A stretch of 28,958 nt of DNA from a virus. Below, one piece after another: positions 22,342 through 28,958 of the stretch (positions are counted from its first letter, which is position 1; the number at the start of each line of letters is the position of its first letter). The stretch covers positions 1-28,958 of IMG/VR virus record IMGVR_UViG_3300033141_000689; one strand, written 5' to 3'. The position numbers and the translations under genes are program-made. The notes beneath the pieces were generated by a model. That model was not told the DNA's origin. It saw nothing but the letters and a program-made list of their open reading frames with translations, and ran no database searches.

Positions 22342-23340
22342 ATGGCTATTGTATGGACACATTATTGGGGCGGTACGGACGACGGAACTACGTTGAAGGG
22401 GATAGACCTTCGAAACATTCAGGACGATCTAGCCGTAGTCCAGACTATAGATGATGTCCTGACTATTCCTGGACAGACACAGGGAGATGTTATTTATTAC
22501 AACGGGTCAGCTTGGGTACGTCTTCCTGCTGGCACAGATGGGCAGATATTGGTAACAAAAGGAGCTGGGGCTAATCCTGAGTGGGGAAACTTAGATTCTG
22601 GCGGCTCCCCAACAGAGGGAGACATACTGTATTGGGACGGAAGCAGCTGGGTTACAATTAGTCCTGGTACAGCAGGAGATGTGCTTACGTCCAATGGAGC
22701 GGGGACGGCGCCATCGTTCGAACTTTCTCCTGGAGGAACTAGGATATTCACAGCAGACGGAACGTTCACGCCATCCACGGGAGTTACTGCCATCTCTCTT
22801 ACAATGATTGGTGGAGGCGGTAGTGGCGGAAACCAAGGGTTCGGTACAACTAATGACGGCGGTGCAGGAGGTGGTAGCGGAGCTTGGGTTAATGACCTCA
22901 TGGTACAGGTAACGCCAGGAGTAACTTACACCATTCAAGTAGGTGTTGGTGGAGCTGGTGGAGGAGCTCCTGCCGACGGTGAAGATACTATATTTGATGT
23001 TGGTGGGACGGAGATAAATTGTGACAGCGGTAAGGCTGGCGGGAATGGGACTACGGTAGGAGCTGGAGGAACAGGCGGACAGGATATGATCCCAGTTCAG
23101 ACGGCGCCTGGCTTGTACCTCATAAACGATGGGGTTGATGGGGGAGAAGCCTCTGGATTCCAGACTAATTCTGGTGCGGGAGCGGGATCTCCGTTCGGGT
23201 CTGGGGCGGCAGGAGTTGGAGCTACTACTGACGGTCTTGATGCTACAGTTGGATTTGGATGTGGGGGAAGTGGCGCTGGCTTTGGAGCAGGACAAGTCCC
23301 TGGGGGCGGGTCAGATGGATTCGTAATGATACATTATTAA
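22342..23340 (+). CDS. Glycine-rich tail fibre / adhesin
   Basis: I start at the ATG at 22342, preceded by AGGAG; an earlier in-frame start at 22303 lies inside the preceding gene. The 332-residue protein has the N-terminal module shared with the collar fibre (MAIVWT, DDGT, KGIDL, NIQDDL), then two short repeats (QGDVIYYNGSAWV and EGDILYWDGSSWV), and a C-terminal ~190 residues rich in Gly. The Gly-rich runs (MIGGGGSGGN, GGAGGGSGAW, GGAGGGAPADG) resemble the polyglycine receptor-binding domains of adhesins such as T-even gp38. It is the likely receptor-binding protein. Confidence 0.85.
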   Translation: MAIVWTHYWGGTDDGTTLKGIDLRNIQDDLAVVQTIDDVLTIPGQTQGDVIYYNGSAWVRLPAGTDGQILVTKGAGANPEWGNLDSGGSPTEGDILYWDGSSWVTISPGTAGDVLTSNGAGTAPSFELSPGGTRIFTADGTFTPSTGVTAISLTMIGGGGSGGNQGFGTTNDGGAGGGSGAWVNDLMVQVTPGVTYTIQVGVGGAGGGAPADGEDTIFDVGGTEINCDSGKAGGNGTTVGAGGTGGQDMIPVQTAPGLYLINDGVDGGEASGFQTNSGAGAGSPFGSGAAGVGATTDGLDATVGFGCGGSGAGFGAGQVPGGGSDGFVMIHY

Positions 23341-23349
23341 GGAGAGATT

Positions 23350-24261
23350 ATGAGACCAAGTAAAGAGTTTACGATACACCTTTTAGACGATGCTGACTTC
23401 GATCTCCTTCCTTATAACGGAACACGGGACGCTCTCGGATTGTCCGATATGAAAAAGAAGACGGCGTTCATCCGTAAGACTGGCGTGAAAGAATTAGACA
23501 TGGGGACAATCAACCATGAGTTCGACGAGCTTATGCAGGAGACGTCACCACATGAGATCGACGGGATACGGTACAAGAGTGGCTCAGGATGGGGAAAAAT
23601 CTTCGGACCCATCATCGGAACTATCGTTGGGATGTTTAATCCAGTTTTAGGTGCCGCGGTTGGCGCAGCTATTTCAGGAGGGACGCAGGCACACAGTCAG
23701 TCGGTTAAGCCTGAGAAATACGGCTCTGGTTTCGGAGGTATAGCTAAATCTGCTGCTCTCGGAGGAGCTGGTGCGTATGGAGGCGCAAGTCTTATAAATG
23801 CCGGACGAGTGGCGGCTACGAACGCGGCGATTGCGGGTGGCACCGGGAACACTCTAGCTACATTCGGGGCTGGTCTAAAGGGAGCGGCATCTGCGGCGGC
23901 ACCGCAGTTAGCGTCTGCAGGGTTTGATAAGATTACCAGTATGGGTACAGCGCCACAACAACAGACTATGCCTGGGTTTGCTCCACAAGCGCCCGCGTTT
24001 AACCCGTCGCAGACTACAGCAGCGTTTGCACCGCAAGCACAGTCGGCATTGTCCAGAACTGATTTCGATACGAGCATGGCTAAGTTAACCAGCAATGCAG
24101 CGGCGAGGGAGAAGAGTGTGTTTGAGAGATTTCGAGGGTTAGGTGGGTCCGACAAGAACACAGCTTTCTCCGGAGCACTTAGCTCTGCCAGATCGAGTTC
24201 TGACTTAGCACGTAAACAGTTCCTACAAGACCAAAAGACATTAGGATCGACGTTTGTATAA
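23350..24261 (+). CDS. Putative ejection protein with HEFDEL domain
   Basis: The first ~78 residues form a domain shared with the gene at 24616. It has H56-E57-F-D59-E60-L, MQETSPHE (His68, Glu69) and DGIRYK, a spacing that could bind a metal. After it comes a hydrophobic Gly/Ala-rich region (IFGPIIGTIVGMFNPVLGA and following, to about residue 200) with membrane-active character, then a Gln/Pro/Ala-rich linker and a helical C-terminus. This recalls P22 gp7/gp16/gp20 or T7 gp14-16 internal virion proteins that leave the capsid and enter the envelope. Function is inferred. The stop overlaps the next ATG (TAATG). Confidence 0.7.
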   Translation: MRPSKEFTIHLLDDADFDLLPYNGTRDALGLSDMKKKTAFIRKTGVKELDMGTINHEFDELMQETSPHEIDGIRYKSGSGWGKIFGPIIGTIVGMFNPVLGAAVGAAISGGTQAHSQSVKPEKYGSGFGGIAKSAALGGAGAYGGASLINAGRVAATNAAIAGGTGNTLATFGAGLKGAASAAAPQLASAGFDKITSMGTAPQQQTMPGFAPQAPAFNPSQTTAAFAPQAQSALSRTDFDTSMAKLTSNAAAREKSVFERFRGLGGSDKNTAFSGALSSARSSSDLARKQFLQDQKTLGSTFV

Positions 24262-24647
24262 TGGACGAAGCACAGCAACAGTACTATTACGATATGTTAT
24301 CACGTGGTAGAGCGGCAATTATTCTAAATGATGGACACGTGGCAGGAGTTTTAACGTTCTTTGTAGGAGATGACGATAAGAAATTTTTAACGCACCACGT
24401 TCCATGGACGATTGTAGAGGACGATCCCAACGGAACGATATTCTACATAGATCAATTATTGTCGTCTAAGGTCAGGAATATGGGGGATAATATACATAAT
24501 TTGTTAAGTGACATATTGAGAGACTCAAAGAAGAAATTTAAGAACATAAACAAAGTGAAATGGGTGAGAGTAGGGGCTCAGTTCAGGAAGAACAAAATAA
24601 CCGAGGGAGTTACAAATGTCATACACTGTAAAAATCTTAAGTTCTGA
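24261..24647 (+). CDS. GNAT-like acetyltransferase-related protein
   Basis: The 128-residue product has the layout of a small GNAT fold: RAAIILNDGHVAGVLTFFVG as the first strands, VPWTIVEDDPNGTIFYIDQL as the central strand pair, then a helix with LSDILRDSKKKF and a last strand KVKWVRVGAQF. The usual acetyl-CoA loop RxxGxG/A is not obvious, so activity is doubtful. T7 gp13 and similar podovirus proteins next to internal virion genes belong to this class. It overlaps both neighbours (1 and 32 bases) and lies exactly between the two HE-motif paralogues. Confidence 0.6.
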   Translation: MDEAQQQYYYDMLSRGRAAIILNDGHVAGVLTFFVGDDDKKFLTHHVPWTIVEDDPNGTIFYIDQLLSSKVRNMGDNIHNLLSDILRDSKKKFKNINKVKWVRVGAQFRKNKITEGVTNVIHCKNLKF

Positions 24648-25890
24648 TAACTTCGACAAGCTGCCATTCGAGCGGGCGAAGACTTCCCTCGGTGCAGCGA
24701 ATGTAAAGAACCGTACCGCATATGTACGTGACACGGGGTACAACGATATAACCAAAGGGACAATCTCCCACGAACTCGACGAGCTTATGCAGGAGAAATC
24801 ACCGCATGAGGTTGACGGTATTCGGTATAAAGATTTCAGCCAATCGTTCGGTAACTTTGGGAGCAGTCTACCATTTATAGGTAAAGCCGCGGGACCTGTT
24901 CTTGGAGCCGTCGGAGGTATTGGAGATTTGTTTGGGTCTGGCATGAGTAAGGTAGGGTTACCGAGCTTCAATATGGGGAATCCTTCAGTATCGCAATTCA
25001 GTAATCAGGTTAAGGCGGACAAATTGTCGGGATTCGGGTCATCTGCAATACGAAGTGGGGTGGACAGCGCTGCGGCTAATTATCCTTCCCCTTCCGGAAG
25101 AGCGTCTAGCGGCACCAGTTTCCTAAATCAGATGATGCCGAAAGATAGTTTATCGGATATGTTCTCTGGAATACGTGGCACGTCTACACCGTCAGCCCCA
25201 GCACAAGCACAAGCGCCGACTGGTGGAGGAGGACTCACAGACTTCTTGAGTAATTTATTTGTAGGTAAAGAAGGAGAACAAACCAATCTTCAGAAGTCAC
25301 TTCCAGGAGCTCTAACGGCTCTCCTTGGTGGGATGGCGGCACCTAAAGTAGGCGCTGTAGATTTCAGCGGAATACGGGATGACTTAAAAGGGAAAATGGG
25401 AGCAGAGGGGGGAAGCCCAGCATACGATCTTGGGTTCGGTGAGGCTAAACGTATCATTGATTCACCGTTTGGAGTTGTTCCACAAGAGATGTTCGATCCG
25501 ATTGATTTCAGATTGAAAGAAAATATCACCGCTCTGGAGAGCAGATTCCGTTCAGCGCAAGGTGGAGGAGCATTGAGTGAGTCTGACACGAGTCAATTCG
25601 GACGACTGCGTGCACAGCTCGTCGATCAAGCAGAGAAGGAGAAGGCTCAGCTAGAGTTCCAGTACGAACAGCAACAGCAAGCTAACAAGATCGTAACTAT
25701 GCAAGAGTTGCTTCGTTTGGATACAGCACAGTTCACTCAATACGCTAAACTTGCTGAGTTGGACATGTCCGAGCTTATGATGCAGACTGGTGTTGACGTA
25801 CAGACGGCAACCGAATTTAAACAATTATTTAGCGGTATTGGTGAGTCGATGATACGTGGAGCACTCGACCCGCAAACTGCAACCGCATAG
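24616..25890 (+). CDS. Putative ejection protein with HELDEL domain (paralogue)
   Basis: The first ~75 residues repeat the domain of the gene at 23350, including H52-E53-L-D55-E56-L, MQEKSPHE (His64, Glu65) and DGIRYK. A short hydrophobic Gly-rich stretch (PFIGKAAGPVLGAVGGIGDL) follows, then a long Gly/Ser/Pro/Ala linker and, from about residue 265, a helical region with a coiled coil (QLVDQAEKEKAQLEFQYEQQ) . The ATG has GGGAG upstream and overlaps the GNAT-like gene by 32 bases. The paired organisation suggests two different partners in the same ejection apparatus. Confidence 0.7.
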   Translation: MSYTVKILSSDNFDKLPFERAKTSLGAANVKNRTAYVRDTGYNDITKGTISHELDELMQEKSPHEVDGIRYKDFSQSFGNFGSSLPFIGKAAGPVLGAVGGIGDLFGSGMSKVGLPSFNMGNPSVSQFSNQVKADKLSGFGSSAIRSGVDSAAANYPSPSGRASSGTSFLNQMMPKDSLSDMFSGIRGTSTPSAPAQAQAPTGGGGLTDFLSNLFVGKEGEQTNLQKSLPGALTALLGGMAAPKVGAVDFSGIRDDLKGKMGAEGGSPAYDLGFGEAKRIIDSPFGVVPQEMFDPIDFRLKENITALESRFRSAQGGGALSESDTSQFGRLRAQLVDQAEKEKAQLEFQYEQQQQANKIVTMQELLRLDTAQFTQYAKLAELDMSELMMQTGVDVQTATEFKQLFSGIGESMIRGALDPQTATA

Positions 25891-25899
25891 GAGGAAGCC

Positions 25900-26598
25900 A
25901 TGTTAGCACCAAGTCCAATGGACTCATTTAATATCGGGAAACAAATAGGCACAGCCAATAGCCCGTTCTCTGGACTAAAGGATGTCATTGAAAGTCTCGT
26001 CGAGACTGCCAAGAAGAAAGGGCTCCTGCAAGCTGGACAAGACATTAAGACACAGGGCGCGGTAGACGTGGCACAAGCCACGCAACCCTTTGAACGTGAT
26101 AAGATGCAATTTGAGAGTGACCTTAAAACGGAACAAGCTACCGCTGAGGCAGGAGCGATGGAGCAGTTCAAGATAAAAGCAGGGGAGCGTGATACGGCAC
26201 AGGCGGTAGAACAGCAGAGGCTGATTGGTCCGATGAAGACAACGGAGGCTGTTACCCAAGCAGAAAAAGTGCAGCCGTTTGCGGAGAAGACTGCCAAAGC
26301 ACAAGTAGCGGCTCAAGGATTGAGGGATATAGCAACAGAAAAACGGGCTACGATTAGGGCGGGGAATATCCCGGATCAACCAGACCCTGAAATCTTCCGT
26401 GATGACGTGACAGGTAAGACAATGGTGCGAAATTATAAATATGATAAGAACACGGGACAATGGATTGCGACAATATCTCCAGCGTCTTTCAATCTTATTG
26501 AACAGATTATGGGTGGAAAAGGCGGTTCCGCAATTACAGGCGGCGCACCGCTGGATGAGAAATTAGATTCCATATTGAATAACCTATTCCAGGAGTAA
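25900..26598 (+). CDS. Coiled-coil internal virion protein candidate
   Basis: The 232-residue protein has an AGGAGG binding site and is mainly helical. After a short N-terminal tail (MLAPSPMDSFNIGKQIG) a long Gln/Ala/Glu/Lys-rich coiled coil spans about residues 55-150, then a small beta segment (FRDDVTGKTMVRNYKYDK) and a short helical end LDEKLDSILNNLF. No signal or membrane segment. Its place between the HE-motif proteins and a very long ORF fits the ejection-protein block of podoviruses. Function inferred from context. Confidence 0.7.
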   Translation: MLAPSPMDSFNIGKQIGTANSPFSGLKDVIESLVETAKKKGLLQAGQDIKTQGAVDVAQATQPFERDKMQFESDLKTEQATAEAGAMEQFKIKAGERDTAQAVEQQRLIGPMKTTEAVTQAEKVQPFAEKTAKAQVAAQGLRDIATEKRATIRAGNIPDQPDPEIFRDDVTGKTMVRNYKYDKNTGQWIATISPASFNLIEQIMGGKGGSAITGGAPLDEKLDSILNNLFQE

Positions 26599-26602
26599 CC
26601 GA

Positions 26603-28958
26603 ATGCCTATATTTCCACGAATGGCTGTAGGAGCCCTTCCGACTACCACGCAAAGTCTTGACCCGTCTGTCGAACCGCAAAGTCCTGGGAGACAGTTAAA
26701 CCCAAAGGCTGTAGACGCTCTGCGCGAGCTGTCCGCTTTACCGGAGTTCCAAGAACGCGTGTCGCCGGATAGACAGAAGAAAGTGCAGGCTATCTTAGCT
26801 GGAGTGGGTCCCGATTATAAGTTTTATAAGTATGGGATGGAATCTGGTCCTGGGGACATTGGTGTACTTCCGTGGGTCAATAAGAAAGTCAATCCATTTG
26901 TTCCGGACGAAGAGTTTGCTCCAGGAGAACAGAGTATTTATGGGGACATCTTCTCTCGTCAAGGAGCCGGTGTACGTGGAGCTATGCGTGCGCATGGGGC
27001 ACAGCAGGCTTCAGCTAAACCTGAGTTAGAGGCACTGGAGGCAGAGTACGAAGCTGCCCCAAGTTATCCAGGGAAGGGTTACGAGTTTCAGAAACGACGC
27101 CGAGATCTGCGAGCAAAAGCAGCGCAAGAATTTGAAGGAACGTCTCCTGGGCAAGCGTATTTGGAAGGTGTGTCGTATCCTAGATCCGTAGAGCCATTCC
27201 AAGGTGAAACACTGGATAAGTTCTATTCTCGCCCAGATATTTCCGAAGCTGTGGCACAAGGGGGTCTCCCTGAGTTGGGAGCAAATATCAGAGGATTTGG
27301 TGAATCGGCTAAAGGATTAGCAAGAGACATATTCTCGAATCCAGCAGACATCGCACTTATGGGAGCACCTATACCTAAATCTTTACAACGTGTAGGAGAC
27401 GTTAAGGTTGGAAAAGGTTTCGTAAAAGGTTTGAAAGGAGCGGTCAGTCCTGGCAAGACCACGAAAGCCGGGGTAAGTGCCGCGGAAGAAACCATCAAAG
27501 CTAGCCTTGCTAAAGCTGAGGCTGCCGGTAAACAGTTTGAATTTCCATTTGCGAAGAAAACAGCTGAGCCCGTGGCTGCTCAGCCAGCGGCAGTTGGGGC
27601 TAAAGGACAGATGGAGTTCCCATTCGTTAAAGAGGCGCCTGTCAAACCTTCCGGTAAAGGGCAACTGGAATTTCCGTTTAAGGACGCGCCTGCCAAGGTC
27701 GCGAAGGGTCAGAAGACCCTCAGGTTTATGAAGAAGGGTATTAAAGACGGTATTACATCTCCAACTGTCAAAGACTTACCGCCTGTACCTAAGACCCCTA
27801 AAGCAGATGTCCGTCCTCAGTTCAAGACAGGTAAAGAGCCTAAACTTTTGAATTATTTGAACGAGCATTTCACAGGGCATCAGGTCGTGAGGATGGCTGA
27901 CGCCGATCGTGTACGTTTAGGAAATATGACCGCGGCACAACTGCGGGATGAGATTACTGCAATGAAGAACGTAAAACTGGACAAGCCTAAAGTTACAAAG
28001 GAAGCAGTAACACCGTTCGGTAAGAAGATGCAGAAGCAGGCTGTCACAGGAGAGGAAGTTCCGCTCCATCCTGCTGCAGTTGGCAAAGCAGCAGAAGCTG
28101 CGCGTACTCCAAACATTATTGAGCAGGGCGCAGGAAAAGTATATGACAAGAAACCTGTAACTCCATTTGGGAAAGCCTTAAAAGGTAAGATGCACGCTAA
28201 GGAAAACGTGCCCCTTCATCCGGCACAAGAGGGCAAGCGTCAGTTAAAGAATATCGTAAAGCGTACACGGAAGAAAGGTCTTGGTAAGAAAGGTGAGGTT
28301 GATACAGATGTACGAGAGTTCACAAAAGTTGAGAAAGTAACTTTGAGCAATGTCATACGTGCAGTTAGGAAACATGTGACTAATGTATCAGATGACCCTC
28401 TTCACACATCCGTCATAACTCCTGAAGGAGTGCACATTGACGCCAGTCAATTTGAGCATTCAGAAATAATACAAATGATTAACAGCGTGTTAAAGCAAAA
28501 CAGGTACATACCAAAGGGGTACGTCCGCAAATCATATGATGGTGGGTATACTATTGGTGGGATAGACGATGTGGACGCAATCAGAGTAGTAGCACGAGAC
28601 ATTGATTTAGCGATATTTAGAAAAGGTTCGCGTCTTTCTAAAGGACCAAAAAAGAAAATAAAAGTTGATGTGGGTGCTGGAAACTCTGTTGAATTTACAG
28701 TGGATGAATTCTTAAACCGAGACAATTTCAAAAATTTCTTGACGAAAAAACATTCAACTGAAAATCTACGCCTTCAAGCACAGTATAAGCCGTCTAAACT
28801 CGGTAAGAAAGGTCAAGCACGCTTCGACAAGATGAGCAAGGCAGAGCTGAAGAAGAAGTTAGCCGCTGCAGAACGCGCTGGTAACGATATGATGATAAAT
28901 ACGTACAAGCAGGCGATAGCTAATAAAGGGAAGGTGAATCCTTTGAAAGTAAAGAAGA
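26603..28958 (+). CDS. Very large virion-associated protein, N-terminal part (partial)
   Basis: From the ATG at 26603 (AGGAG at 26590-26594) the frame stays open to the right edge for 785 codons, so the gene continues outside the window. The N-terminal ~300 residues are mixed helical. Three copies of a QxEFPF motif lie near residues 311, 336 and 354 in an Ala/Lys/Pro-rich linker. A two-copy 50-residue repeat (TPFGK ... VPLHPA, starting near 28010 and 28160) follows, then a folded alpha/beta domain (about 580-720) and a basic helical end. It follows the ejection-protein candidates, and its length suits a giant internal virion or polyvalent protein. The catalytic part, if any, is not visible here. 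Confidence 0.75.
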   Translation, partial: MPIFPRMAVGALPTTTQSLDPSVEPQSPGRQLNPKAVDALRELSALPEFQERVSPDRQKKVQAILAGVGPDYKFYKYGMESGPGDIGVLPWVNKKVNPFVPDEEFAPGEQSIYGDIFSRQGAGVRGAMRAHGAQQASAKPELEALEAEYEAAPSYPGKGYEFQKRRRDLRAKAAQEFEGTSPGQAYLEGVSYPRSVEPFQGETLDKFYSRPDISEAVAQGGLPELGANIRGFGESAKGLARDIFSNPADIALMGAPIPKSLQRVGDVKVGKGFVKGLKGAVSPGKTTKAGVSAAEETIKASLAKAEAAGKQFEFPFAKKTAEPVAAQPAAVGAKGQMEFPFVKEAPVKPSGKGQLEFPFKDAPAKVAKGQKTLRFMKKGIKDGITSPTVKDLPPVPKTPKADVRPQFKTGKEPKLLNYLNEHFTGHQVVRMADADRVRLGNMTAAQLRDEITAMKNVKLDKPKVTKEAVTPFGKKMQKQAVTGEEVPLHPAAVGKAAEAARTPNIIEQGAGKVYDKKPVTPFGKALKGKMHAKENVPLHPAQEGKRQLKNIVKRTRKKGLGKKGEVDTDVREFTKVEKVTLSNVIRAVRKHVTNVSDDPLHTSVITPEGVHIDASQFEHSEIIQMINSVLKQNRYIPKGYVRKSYDGGYTIGGIDDVDAIRVVARDIDLAIFRKGSRLSKGPKKKIKVDVGAGNSVEFTVDEFLNRDNFKNFLTKKHSTENLRLQAQYKPSKLGKKGQARFDKMSKAELKKKLAAAERAGNDMMINTYKQAIANKGKVNPLKVKK

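Noticed and set aside
22591-23295. 234-codon minus-strand ORF
   Set aside because: It is the complement of the glycine-rich fibre region, whose GC-rich codons avoid stops on the opposite strand.

Overview
The window is part of the late, structural half of a tailed double-stranded DNA bacteriophage genome (Caudoviricetes). The order small terminase (C-terminal end), TerL, a P22-sized portal, scaffold and HK97-type capsid protein is diagnostic. No tape-measure, tail-tube or sheath gene follows. Instead there is an adaptor-like gene, a P22 gp10/T7 gp12-like tail protein and a block of apparent internal virion (ejection) proteins, so a short-tailed podovirus-like virion is the best reading. The host cannot be named. 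A small lipoprotein with a clear lipobox and several small membrane proteins fit a Gram-negative host, but this is inference. No integrase, repressor, tRNA or CRISPR array was seen. Everything lies on the + strand except one inserted HNH endonuclease gene.

Layout. 1-7157: packaging and head genes, with two tiny basic ORFs (38 and 18 codons) between terS, terL and portal, and a coiled-coil gene overlapping the portal 3' end out of frame. 7184-7643: an HNH gene whose ribosome binding site and start codon lie in a 19-bp hairpin. 7660-15888: about 8 kb of small beta-rich or coiled-coil proteins (decoration, fibre-like, LamG-like, one alveolin-like VxVP-repeat protein), interrupted at 9592-10068 by an antisense HNH gene with its own near-consensus promoter. 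15885-18405: small membrane proteins, a lipoprotein, a tail-collar fibre and a compact holin-like protein, probably the lysis region although no endolysin is visible. 18411-18489: a structured intergenic RNA candidate. 18506-22333: adaptor, third HNH endonuclease, tail hub-like protein and a small partner. 22342-23340: glycine-rich adhesin-like fibre. 23350-28958: two paralogous proteins flanking a GNAT-like protein, a coiled-coil protein, and a long ORF (at least 785 codons) running off the right edge, together looking like an ejection-protein block.

The genes are packed with TAATG/ATGA overlaps and strong AAGGAG-type ribosome binding sites, as expected for a translationally coupled late operon. 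Paralogous modules recur: an N-terminal anchor shared by the two fibres at 17329 and 22342, a beta module present twice in the adaptor and once in the hub, and the HE-x-DELMQ domain of the ejection candidates. The most unusual points are the sequestered start of the first HNH gene, the apparently leaderless antisense HNH gene next to a LamG gene whose natural start codon seems to be ATC, the alveolin-like repeat protein, and the paralogous HE-motif pair.
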